A program made the translations under genes and the position numbers. The notes beneath the pieces were generated by a model. It ran no database searches and was not told where the DNA came from. It saw only the letters and a program-made list of their open reading frames with translations. Shown piece by piece: positions 32,006 through 39,279 of a stretch of 64,000 nt of DNA; the stretch's first letter is position 1, and each line of letters opens with the position of its first letter. This DNA is from Micromonospora chersina (lineage in GTDB: Bacteria; Actinomycetota; Actinomycetes; Mycobacteriales; Micromonosporaceae), in NCBI RefSeq assembly GCF_900091475.1, contig NZ_FMIB01000002.1, positions 4,340,001 to 4,404,000 on the forward strand, given 5' to 3'.

Positions 32006-32015
32006 ACGGAAAGTC
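31987..32015. terminator. Bidirectional terminator after DUF397
   Basis: GACTTTCCGTTC (31987-31998) and GAACGGAAAGTC (32004-32015) form a perfect 12-bp stem with a 5-base loop. It contains the DUF397 stop and precedes the convergent SRPBCC gene end. Confidence 0.8.
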
Positions 32016-32023
32016 GCCAGGAT

Positions 32024-32521
32024 TTACCGGTGGCCCTCCGGGAGGGAGCGGCGGGCGGCGGCCAGCACCTCGGGGTCGGCGCAGCCGGCGGCGTACCCGG
32101 CGATCCGGCGGCGGATGTCCCGGCGCAGCAGCCAGACACCGATCCGCTCGGCGACCGGCCGCAGGAACGCCGGCCGGCACCGGAAGTTGTACCGCCAGGT
32201 GGCCACTGTCGTGCCCGGCTCCGGGCCGGGTGCGAACCGCCACCCACCGCCGAACCGCTCGAAGAACCAGGGCCCGCGGACCATCTTCATGCCCACGTTC
32301 GTGGGCGGGGCCCAGGAGACGTACTCGCTGACCATGACGAGGCCGTGCCGGGAGCGGGTGAAGGTGCGCACGCCCCGGCCGGGGCGGGTCGCCCCGTCGA
32401 CGAAGTGCTGCTCGCGGACGAACGGGTCCCAGCGGTAGCGGACCGGCGCCACGGTCTGCGACACGGCGAAGGCCACCTCCGGGGGGACCGGAACGGTGGC
32501 CACCGCCTCGACGACCGGCAT
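32024..32521 (-). CDS. SRPBCC family polyketide cyclase/dehydratase-like protein
   Basis: A 165-residue START/SRPBCC-fold protein. VVEAVATVPVPPEVAFAVSQTV is the typical first strand and helix, and RGPWFFERFGGGWRFAPGPEPGTTVATWRYNF the following strands. It ends with a basic helix (RRDIRRRIAGYAAGC). Such proteins bind hydrophobic ligands. The start shares a base with the stop of the ABC permease gene (TGATG), so it is the third gene of an exporter operon. The ligand is unknown; a link between the bound molecule and the exporter is plausible. Confidence 0.8.
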   Translation of the reverse strand: MPVVEAVATVPVPPEVAFAVSQTVAPVRYRWDPFVREQHFVDGATRPGRGVRTFTRSRHGLVMVSEYVSWAPPTNVGMKMVRGPWFFERFGGGWRFAPGPEPGTTVATWRYNFRCRPAFLRPVAERIGVWLLRRDIRRRIAGYAAGCADPEVLAAARRSLPEGHR

Positions 32522-34218
32522 CAGCGCCTCGGGGTTACGGCGGCCAGCAGCTCCGGCTGCCGGTGGTCCAGCACGTCCCCGGCCAGGTACGCGCCGAGCA
32601 GCGCGGCGCCGAGCCCGTACGCCAGGCCGACCGGCAGGGCCAGCCAGAGCCAGACGTCGCCGAGCAGCGCGGCGGCCACCACCACGGGCAGCCCCGCCAC
32701 CGCCGAGGTCACCATCGACACCAGGGCGTACAGGCTCTTCGCGATCCCGGAGCCGGTGTTCATGGCGAACGGGTTGCTGGTCTCCGGCAGCGCGTAGCCG
32801 CCGAGCACCGAGACCGTCGCGTTGATCGCCAGCCCGCAGCCGTACGCGGCGAACAGCCCGCCGGCCATCACGCCGAGCCAGCCGGGTCGCCCGAGCACGA
32901 CGGCCAGCACCACGGCGACCGCGGCGAGGATCGGCACCACGTAGAGCGAGAACGCGACCATCCGGGCCCGCAGCTCCACCCGACCCGGCACGCCCGCCAC
33001 CACGTTGGCCGCGTACGCGCTGCCGTCGAAGCCGAACTGGTTGGCCAGGGTCACCGAGGCGAGCACCCCGACGAACAGCATCGATAGGCTGACCAGCACC
33101 GGGGACGAGTTGGCGGTGGCCTGACCGAACGCGGCCCCGCCCTCGGTGGCGAACCGGGAGCCGCCCAGGTTGACCATCACCGGCACGAAGATGCCGACCA
33201 CCGCCACGGTGATGAGGTTGGCCCGCCGCCGGGCGTCCCGCCACCAGTAGCGGCACTCCCGGGCGACAAGCGCCCCGAACCGGTCCCGCTGCGCCCAGCC
33301 GACCGCCCGGGGGAAGAGCTGCCCGACCGCGCCAGCGGCCGCCGCGCCGCGCCGGTCCCGGGCCGGCCCGGCGCTCGCCGCGCCCACCATTGCCGACTCC
33401 AGCGACCGCGACCACCAGAGCAGGAGCACGCCGATCGCCGCCACGGTGATCAGCAGCTTCAGCACGGCCGCGACGGGATGCCCCCCGGCCACCTCGACAC
33501 CGGCCGTCCAGGGCGCCCCGAACGGCGTCCAGCCCACCACCCGGGCCACCCCGGTGAGGCGGTCCCAGTCGGCCTGCTGGACCGCGCCGACCACAAGCAA
33601 CTGCAACGGGCCGAGCAGCGCGGCGAGCACCGCGAGCAGCACGGCGGCCAGGTCGCGTACCCGGCGGGAACGGAGCATGGTGGCGAAGGCGCTGGTCACC
33701 GCGCGGGCGCCGGCCACGCAGAGCAGCAGGCCGAGGAGCACCCCGAGCACCGCGACAAGCGCGGCGAACGAGCCGCCCAGCGCGCCGGCGGTGACCACCA
33801 GCCCGGCGACCGTCACCAGTGTCGCCAGCACCGGGACGCTGACCAGGGCGGCCGCGAGCAGGCCGGTGACCAGGGTGCGGCGGGAGAGCGGGAGCAGCGC
33901 GAACCGGGCCGGGTCCAGGGTCTCGTCCACGCCGAAGAAGACCAGCGGCAGCAGCAGCCAGCCGAGGGCCAGCAGGCCGCCGCCGAACGCGGCGGTCATG
34001 AGCGCGTACCGGGACTCACCGGCCAGGCCGGGCGCGGCGAACAGGAAGAAGCCCCCGACGGCGAACCAGAGCCCGAACAGCACGCCGCCCACGAACAGCG
34101 CGATCCGCCACGCCTGGGCGCGGAAGTTGTTGCGCAGCACCCGCAGCTTGAGGCGGACGAAGTGCCGGGGCGAGACGGCCCGGCCCGGCCGCTCGGCCGC
34201 GGTCACCGGGACAGCCAC
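32521..34218 (-). CDS. ABC-2 type exporter permease
   Basis: A 565-residue membrane protein with about 12 to 14 helices. The first are near residues 30-55 (WRIALFVGGVLFGLWFAVGGFFLF) and 70-95; the rest come in two blocks separated by a cytosolic region around ARDRRGAAAAGAVGQLFPRAVGWAQRD. The GTG at 34218 follows GAGGAG by five bases and overlaps the ATPase gene by 16 bases. Open sequence continues upstream in this frame, but that part is a shadow of the ATPase gene. It works with the adjacent ATPase as an exporter; the substrate is unknown. Confidence 0.85.
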   Translation of the reverse strand: MAVPVTAAERPGRAVSPRHFVRLKLRVLRNNFRAQAWRIALFVGGVLFGLWFAVGGFFLFAAPGLAGESRYALMTAAFGGGLLALGWLLLPLVFFGVDETLDPARFALLPLSRRTLVTGLLAAALVSVPVLATLVTVAGLVVTAGALGGSFAALVAVLGVLLGLLLCVAGARAVTSAFATMLRSRRVRDLAAVLLAVLAALLGPLQLLVVGAVQQADWDRLTGVARVVGWTPFGAPWTAGVEVAGGHPVAAVLKLLITVAAIGVLLLWWSRSLESAMVGAASAGPARDRRGAAAAGAVGQLFPRAVGWAQRDRFGALVARECRYWWRDARRRANLITVAVVGIFVPVMVNLGGSRFATEGGAAFGQATANSSPVLVSLSMLFVGVLASVTLANQFGFDGSAYAANVVAGVPGRVELRARMVAFSLYVVPILAAVAVVLAVVLGRPGWLGVMAGGLFAAYGCGLAINATVSVLGGYALPETSNPFAMNTGSGIAKSLYALVSMVTSAVAGLPVVVAAALLGDVWLWLALPVGLAYGLGAALLGAYLAGDVLDHRQPELLAAVTPRR

Positions 34219-34967
34219 GACAGCTCCTCGCCCGTCGCCGTACGCCCGCCGACCACCTCGACGAAGACCTCCTCCAGCGACCGGTCGCCGCGCACCTCGG
34301 TGAGCGTGCCGACCCGCTTGATCCGGCCGTCGGCAAGGATCGCCACGTGCGAGCAGAGCCGCTCGACGACCTCCATGACGTGGCTGGAGAAGATCACCGT
34401 GCCGCCGCCCACGACGTAGCGGTGCAGGATGTCCCGGATCAGCGCCGCGGACACCGGGTCGACGGCCTCGAACGGCTCGTCCAGCACCAGCAGGCGGGGG
34501 CCGTGCAGCAGCGCGCAGGCCAGGCCGATCTTCTTCTTCATGCCGGCCGAGTAGTCGACCACCAGCGTGCGGCCGGCGTCGGTGAGCGCCAGCACGTCGA
34601 GCAGTTCCGCCGCCCGCTGGTCGACCACCGCCGGGTCCATGCCGCGCAGCAGACCCTGGTACGCCAGCAACTCCGCCCCGCTGAGCCGGTCGAAGAGGCG
34701 TACCCCGTCGGGCATGACGCCGAGCAGCCCCTTGGCGCGCACCGGGTCGGCCCAGACGTCGTACCCCAGCACCCGGGCCTGGCCGGCGTCGGGCCGCAGC
34801 AGGCCGACGGCCATGGAGAGGGTCGTCGTCTTGCCGGCCCCGTTCGGGCCGAGCAGCCCGTAGAACGAGCCGGTCGGCACGTCGAGGTCGACGCCGGCGA
34901 CCGCCACCTTGGTGTCGAACCGCTTGGCCAGGCCACGGAGGGACAGCGCCGGGTGCTGATCGGTCAT
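34203..34967 (-). CDS. ABC transporter ATP-binding protein
   Basis: A 254-residue ATPase of the ABC-2/CcmA class. The Walker A GPNGAGKT is at residues 40-47, the signature appears as YSAGMKKK (the relaxed form common in this class), and Walker B is LLVLDEPFEAVDP followed by the H-loop SSHVMEVVERL. The C-terminal LEEVFVEVVGGR tail is typical of drug or lipid exporters. The ATG at 34967 lies exactly 7 bases after TACGGT, so the operon mRNA is likely leaderless. It is the first gene of a three-gene operon with the permease and SRPBCC genes, and is divergent from an ECF sigma gene. Confidence 0.93.
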   Translation of the reverse strand: MTDQHPALSLRGLAKRFDTKVAVAGVDLDVPTGSFYGLLGPNGAGKTTTLSMAVGLLRPDAGQARVLGYDVWADPVRAKGLLGVMPDGVRLFDRLSGAELLAYQGLLRGMDPAVVDQRAAELLDVLALTDAGRTLVVDYSAGMKKKIGLACALLHGPRLLVLDEPFEAVDPVSAALIRDILHRYVVGGGTVIFSSHVMEVVERLCSHVAILADGRIKRVGTLTEVRGDRSLEEVFVEVVGGRTATGEELSWLSR

Positions 34968-34974
34968 GCCCCCG

Positions 34975-34980
34975 ACCGTA
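34975..34980 (-). promoter_or_regulatory. Leaderless-type -10 of the ABC exporter operon
   Basis: TACGGT on the minus strand, 7 bases before the ATG at 34967. Confidence 0.5.
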
Positions 34981-35113
34981 GCCCGCCGCCACCAGCGGTC
35001 GGTCCGGCCGAAGGATGATCTTCCCGTCCTCCTTGACGCGTACCTGACAGTGCGTGTGCAACCGGTGGCTGTCGTGGAGGGTGTCAGAGGCACAACCGCC
35101 ACGGGGAGGGACA

Positions 35114-35614
35114 GTGGATGAGCCGGACGGGTTCGAGGAGTTCTATCGGGCCACCAGACAACGCGTCGTCACGGTGCTCTACGCGCTCGGAGGCGACCTG
35201 GCCGAGGCCCAGGACGCCGCCCAGGAGGCGTACGTGCGGGCCTGGCAACGCTGGTCCCAGATCAGCGGGTACGACGACCCGGAGGGGTGGGTCCGCACCG
35301 TCGGTCACCGCCTCCTGATCAACCGGTGGCGCAAGATCCGCAACGGCCTGGTGGCGCAGCGGCGCCAAGGCCCACCACCGGCCGCCGGGCCACCGTCGGA
35401 GAACACCGTGGCGCTGGTCGCCGCGCTGCGGCAGCTTCCGGCGGACCAGCGCCACGTCATCGTCCTGCATCACCTGGCCGATCTGCCGGTGGCCGACATC
35501 GCCGTACAGACCGGGACGCCGACCGGCACGGTCAAGGCCCGCCTCGCCCGTGGTCGCAGAGCCCTGGCGGCCCTGCTCGACGTCACGCTGCCCGAGGAGG
35601 TCAGCAATGCCTGA
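35114..35614 (+). CDS. ECF (SigE-like) RNA polymerase sigma factor, cassette 1
   Basis: A 166-residue group IV sigma factor. Region 2 is at about residues 10-80 (FEEFYRATRQRVVTVLYALGG, DAAQEAYVRAWQRW, EGWVRTVGHRLLINRWRK). Region 4 is at about 105-155 (LRQLPADQRHVIVLHHLADLPVADIAVQTGTPTGTVKARLARGRRAL). The GTG at 35114 follows GGGGAGGG by four bases. The downstream membrane-anchored gene overlaps it by 8 bases and may encode its regulator. A second cassette of the same layout lies at 38761-40486. The inducing signal is unknown. Confidence 0.9.
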   Translation: MDEPDGFEEFYRATRQRVVTVLYALGGDLAEAQDAAQEAYVRAWQRWSQISGYDDPEGWVRTVGHRLLINRWRKIRNGLVAQRRQGPPPAAGPPSENTVALVAALRQLPADQRHVIVLHHLADLPVADIAVQTGTPTGTVKARLARGRRALAALLDVTLPEEVSNA

Positions 35615-36449
35615 TCAACTCTTCTCCGACCTGTACCGCGACACCGACGGCCTGACCTGGGCCCCGGTGGAGGAGGTACGCCGCCGTGGCCGGCAGCGGA
35701 CCCGGCGCGTGCGTGTCACCGGCGCGCTGGCCGTCGCCGTCGCGGTCGGTGTGCTCGCCTCGGGTGCTGCGGTGCTGGCCGGCCAGCGGGACGCCACGCC
35801 GCCACTGCCACCCGCCACCGTCGTGCCCACCACCCCCGACGCCGACCCCACGGTCTCCCCGACGCCGCCGGCCGAGTCGAGCCCGAGCCACTCCGCGCAG
35901 TCGAGCCGCCCGCCGACCAGTGGCGGCCCGTCCAGCCGGCCACCCAGCCGGACCGTGCCGGCGGGTGCGACCCTGCAACTCGCGGACCTGCCGCCCGGCT
36001 TCACCATGTCGCAGGGCAGGGTCAAGACCGACTGGACGCTGGAAACGGCGGCCGTCTCCTGCGCGAACAAGCTGCCGGCACTGTCGGTCGGCGCGCTGGC
36101 CGACCGCTTCGCGGTGTTCGACTCGCCCACCGACTGGCTGGCCGAACGGGTCACCCGCCACTCCCGGGCGGATGCGGTGACCTCGATGAAGCGGGTGCGG
36201 CGCATCGTCGCCGACTGCGTGCCGGGCCGCCCCGGCGACTCACTGTCGATCCTCGCGGAGGGGTTGGGCGGCGACGACGGGTTGCTGGTGGGTGGCGAGA
36301 TCAAGGGGATCCCGGCCCGTTGGCTCTTCGTCCGGCAGGGTGACCTCGTGGCGCAACTCCGACTCGACCACCAGACGACGCCGGACGAGGCCCGCCGCTT
36401 CGCGACGTCGGTGGCGGACCGGCTCTGCGCCGGCACCGACGCCTGCTGA
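35607..36449 (+). CDS. Membrane-anchored partner of ECF sigma factor 1
   Basis: A 280-residue protein. A cytosolic N-terminus of about 35 residues (LFSDLYRDTDGLTWAPVEEV) and one membrane helix (about 37-58) are followed by a serine/proline/threonine-rich linker (about 65-120) and an extracytoplasmic domain of about 150 residues, starting near GATLQLADLPPGFTMSQG and with three cysteines. The N-terminal tail lacks the HxxxCxxC of a ZAS anti-sigma domain, so an anti-sigma role rests on the overlap with the sigma gene and the topology. The ATG at 35607 has GGAGG six bases ahead. The sensed signal is probably extracytoplasmic. Confidence 0.75.
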   Translation: MPDQLFSDLYRDTDGLTWAPVEEVRRRGRQRTRRVRVTGALAVAVAVGVLASGAAVLAGQRDATPPLPPATVVPTTPDADPTVSPTPPAESSPSHSAQSSRPPTSGGPSSRPPSRTVPAGATLQLADLPPGFTMSQGRVKTDWTLETAAVSCANKLPALSVGALADRFAVFDSPTDWLAERVTRHSRADAVTSMKRVRRIVADCVPGRPGDSLSILAEGLGGDDGLLVGGEIKGIPARWLFVRQGDLVAQLRLDHQTTPDEARRFATSVADRLCAGTDAC

Positions 36450-36453
36450 ACAC

Positions 36454-36496
36454 GCACGCCCCGGAGCGCTACAGGCGCAGCGCCTCCGGGGTGTGC
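36454..36496. terminator. Bidirectional terminator between cassette 1 and the symporter
   Basis: An imperfect stem of about 16 bp pairs the 36454-36469 region (CACGCCCCGGAGCGC) with 36480-36496 (GCGCCTCCGGGGTGTGC). It extends into the last codons of the minus-strand symporter. Confidence 0.6.
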
Positions 36497-38109
36497 AGGC
36501 GGAGCATCGTGACGCCGACGTCGCGGGGCAGCCGCCGCCGGGTGGCCATCGACACCGCCACCATCACGGTGAACGCCAGCGGCACCGTCCACGCGGCCGG
36601 CTGGGTGGTGAGCGTGGCCGGCCAGCCCGACAGCGGCGGGCCGAGCACCGTGAGCAGCACCGCGCCGATCGCGGCGCCGCCGCCGACCAGCACCCCGGCG
36701 GCGGCGCCCAGGTCGGTCAGGCCGCGCCACCAGATGCCGAGGACCAGCAGCGGGCAGAAGCTCGACGCGGCCACCGCGAAGGCCAGCCCCACCACCTGGG
36801 AGACGTCCAGCCCGGAGACGTTGAGCGCGAGCACCGCCGGCACCCCGCCGGCGATCACCGTGGCCAGCCGGAAGCCGCGGACCGAGCCGCGGCCGAGGAC
36901 ATCCGTGGAGATCACCCCGGCCACGCTCGTGAGCAGGCCGGACGACGTGGAGAGGAAGGCCGCGAACGCGCCCGCGGCCACCAGCGCGGCGAGCAGCCGG
37001 CCGGTGGTGCCGTCGCCCAGAGTCGCACCGGGCAGCAGCACCACCACGGCGTCGGTCTGCCCGGTGACCAGCAGTTGTGGCGTGTAGATCCGGCCCAGCA
37101 CGCCGTAGATCGTGGGCAGCAGGTAGAAGACGCCGACCAGGGCCAGCACCACGAGCGTGGTGCGCCGGGCGGCGGCGCCGTCGGGATTCGTGTAGAAGCG
37201 CACGAGCACGTGCGGCAGGCCCATGGTGCCGAGGAAGGTGGCCAGGATCAGCGAGTACGTCCCGAACAGGCCCCGGTCGTCGTCGCCGGCCGTGTCCGGC
37301 AGCAGCCAGTCGGTGGCGTCGATGGCCGTGCCGGAGACCTCCGGCACCGGGTCACCTGCCGCGAAGTCGAGACGGTCGCCGGGGCGTACCTCCCGGATGT
37401 CGCCGTCGGGCAGGGTGAGCGTCGCGCGGTGCTCGACCACCACGGTGGTCGCGGTCCGGAACATCGGCCCGTCGGGCGGGGTCACCGCCGGGCGGGCGTC
37501 GGCCTGCCACTGCAACGCCAGGAAGATCGCGGGTACGGCGAGCGCCGTGAGCTTCAACCAGTATTGGAAGGCCTGCACGAACGTGATCGCCCGCATGCCG
37601 CCCAGCGCCACGTTCGCGGTCACCACCACGGCGACGAGCAGCGCCCCCACCGGGTAGGGCGAGCCGGCCACCGTGGCCAGGGTCAGCCCGGCGCCCTGGA
37701 GCTGCGGCACCAGGTAGAGCCAGCCGATGAAGATCACGAAGACGGTGGCCAGCTTCCGCAGCCGCCGCGAGCCCAGGCGCACCTCGCAGAAGTCGGGCAG
37801 GGTGAACGCACCGGAGCGGCGCAGCGGGGCGGCCACGAAGAGCAGCAGCGCCAGGTAGCCGGCGGCGAAGCCGACCGGATACCAGAGCACGTCGACGCCG
37901 TACTTGAGGATCAGCCCGGCCACGCCCAGGAAGCTCGCCGCGGACAGGTACTCCCCGCCGATGGCGGCGGCGTTCCACGTCGGGCTGATCGCCCGGGAGG
38001 CGACCAGGAAGTCGGAGGTGGTGCGGGCCAGCCGCAGCCCGTAGAAGCCGATCCCGACGGTGACCAGGGTGACCGCCACGATCGCGGGGACCACGTAGCC
38101 GTTGCCCAT
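36469..38109 (-). CDS. Sodium:solute symporter (ActP-like paralogue)
   Basis: A 546-residue SSS-family transporter with about 13 helices, paralogous to actP 8 kb away (TSDFLVASRAISPTWNAAAIGGEYLSAASFLG; GTMGLPHVLVRFYTNP). It differs by an insert of about 75 polar residues between helices (about 215-290), from PPDGPMFRTATTVVVEHRATL to AIDATDWLLPDTAGDDDRG, which would face outside. The ATG at 38109 shares a base with the stop of the small membrane protein upstream. The substrate is probably a carboxylate, not necessarily acetate. The extra domain may gate or bind substrate. Confidence 0.85.
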   Translation of the reverse strand: MGNGYVVPAIVAVTLVTVGIGFYGLRLARTTSDFLVASRAISPTWNAAAIGGEYLSAASFLGVAGLILKYGVDVLWYPVGFAAGYLALLLFVAAPLRRSGAFTLPDFCEVRLGSRRLRKLATVFVIFIGWLYLVPQLQGAGLTLATVAGSPYPVGALLVAVVVTANVALGGMRAITFVQAFQYWLKLTALAVPAIFLALQWQADARPAVTPPDGPMFRTATTVVVEHRATLTLPDGDIREVRPGDRLDFAAGDPVPEVSGTAIDATDWLLPDTAGDDDRGLFGTYSLILATFLGTMGLPHVLVRFYTNPDGAAARRTTLVVLALVGVFYLLPTIYGVLGRIYTPQLLVTGQTDAVVVLLPGATLGDGTTGRLLAALVAAGAFAAFLSTSSGLLTSVAGVISTDVLGRGSVRGFRLATVIAGGVPAVLALNVSGLDVSQVVGLAFAVAASSFCPLLVLGIWWRGLTDLGAAAGVLVGGGAAIGAVLLTVLGPPLSGWPATLTTQPAAWTVPLAFTVMVAVSMATRRRLPRDVGVTMLRLHTPEALRL

Positions 38110-38552
38110 CAACGCTCCGGCCGCTGGACCAGGTCGGTGAAGTCCTGCTCGTTCCGTTCCGCCAGCCGCACGTACGCCCAGCCGACCCCGATGAGGAACG
38201 GGAAGGCGACCACGCCGAGCAGCAGCCAGGGCAGGTTGACGCCCAGCAGGGTGACCCGGCCGACCGACGGCGCGATGGCGAAGAGCCACGGCAGGCCGCC
38301 CAGCCCGATCACCACCAGCAGGCTCAGCCGCAGGGCGAGCGAGAGCTGGGCCCGCATGAGCCCCCGCACCAGCGTCTCGCCGACCCGGGTCTGCTGGGTC
38401 AGCTCGGAGCGGGTGCGGTCGGCGCGGCTGGCCGGCCGGGAGACCTCGGCCAGCACGACGCGGGTCCGGGCCGGCTGCGGGGCGCGCGGGACGGGCACCG
38501 GAGCCGCCTGCGCGGGCCGCCCCGGAACGTCCCGCTCCTCCGCTCCGGTCAT
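38109..38552 (-). CDS. Small membrane protein coupled to the second symporter
   Basis: A 147-residue protein with a proline/arginine-rich cytosolic N-terminus (about 75 residues) and two membrane helices (about 80-100, LRLSLLVVIGLGGLPWLFAI, and 105-127, VNLPWLLLGVVAFPFLIGVGWAYV). Its stop overlaps the start of the symporter gene by one base. The layout parallels DUF485-actP, so it is probably the accessory subunit of this symporter, though the N-terminus is far longer than DUF485. The ATG at 38552 is used. A cluster of DnaA-box-like sites lies just upstream. Confidence 0.75.
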   Translation of the reverse strand: MTGAEERDVPGRPAQAAPVPVPRAPQPARTRVVLAEVSRPASRADRTRSELTQQTRVGETLVRGLMRAQLSLALRLSLLVVIGLGGLPWLFAIAPSVGRVTLLGVNLPWLLLGVVAFPFLIGVGWAYVRLAERNEQDFTDLVQRPER

Positions 38553-38604
38553 CCCCGGCAGTCTCGCCTGCTCAGCGGGAATGTCAAGAGCGCCGGGACG
38601 GAGC

Positions 38605-38677
38605 TGTGCACAACTTGTGGATAACGCTTCACTCCTGTGGACAACCCGGTGGATGACGGCCGCCTCGTTGTGGACGA
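38605..38677. promoter_or_regulatory. Cluster of five DnaA-box-like 9-mers
   Basis: All in the same orientation: TGTGCACAA (38605-38613), TGTGGATAA (38616-38624, complement of the E. coli consensus TTATCCACA), TGTGGACAA (38636-38644, complement of the Streptomyces consensus TTGTCCACA), GGTGGATGA (38648-38656) and TGTGGACGA (38669-38677). Start-to-start distances are 11, 20, 12 and 21 bases, close to one or two helical turns. The cluster lies between a symporter operon and an ECF sigma gene that read away from each other. Confidence 0.65.
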
Positions 38678-38760
38678 CGGAGCGGGATGACATCTTCTGA
38701 GCGTTCCCCGGAACCTTCCGTCCGCCTGGTGAGTGGGACAGGTGGAGAGGGGAGGTGACG

Positions 38761-39279
38761 GTGTCCGACGGCGAGCTGATCTCCGAGCTGTACGCCGGCT
38801 GTTTCCGCCGGCTGGTCGTCCAGTTGTACGCGGTGACCGGTGATCTGAGCGAGGCGCAGGAGGCGGTCCAGGAGGCGTTCACCCGCGCGCTGGCCGCGCC
38901 CCGGCGTCTCGCCGGCCTGGACAACCCGGAGGCATGGCTGCGCCGGGTGGCGGTGAACGTCGCCCGGAGCCGACACCGGCGGCGCCGGGTGCTGGACACC
39001 CTGTTGCGGCGGCTCGGTCCGCCGCCCACCGTGGCCGACCGGTCGCCCGAGCATCTGGCCCTGCTCGCCGCGCTGCGGGCGCTGCCCGAGGGGCAGCGGC
39101 AGGCGCTGGCGCTGCACTACCTGCTCGACCTGCCGGTGGACGAGGTCGCGGTGACGCTGGGTGTCTCCCCCGGCACGGTCAAGTCCCGGCTCTCCCGCGG
39201 TCGCCAGGCCCTGGCGGCCCTGCTCGCCGACTCCGACACCGCCGACACCAGCATCGGGAGGATCGATGTCCGATCGTGA
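38761..39279 (+). CDS. ECF (SigE-like) RNA polymerase sigma factor, cassette 2
   Basis: A 172-residue group IV sigma factor with region 2 (SELYAGCFRRLVVQLYAVTGD, EAVQEAFTRALAAP, EAWLRRVAVNVARSRHRR) and region 4 (LRALPEGQRQALALHYLLDLPVDEVAVTLGVSPGTVKSRLSRGR). The GTG at 38761 follows GAGGGGAGG by five bases and is preferred over the GTG at 38755, which overlaps that site. GGAACC at about 38710 resembles an ECF -35 and suggests autoregulation. A DnaA-box cluster lies 80 to 155 bases upstream. It overlaps the start of the propeller protein gene by 14 bases. Confidence 0.9.
   Translation: MSDGELISELYAGCFRRLVVQLYAVTGDLSEAQEAVQEAFTRALAAPRRLAGLDNPEAWLRRVAVNVARSRHRRRRVLDTLLRRLGPPPTVADRSPEHLALLAALRALPEGQRQALALHYLLDLPVDEVAVTLGVSPGTVKSRLSRGRQALAALLADSDTADTSIGRIDVRS

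Noticed and set aside
34219..35061. Upstream extension of the ABC permease frame
   Set aside because: This part is the ATPase gene read in another frame. The permease has its own ribosome-binding site and GTG at 34218.
36292..38700. An 802-residue plus-strand open frame
   Set aside because: Antisense to the second symporter and its partner. It has no membrane helices or motifs, while the opposite strand encodes a clear SSS transporter.
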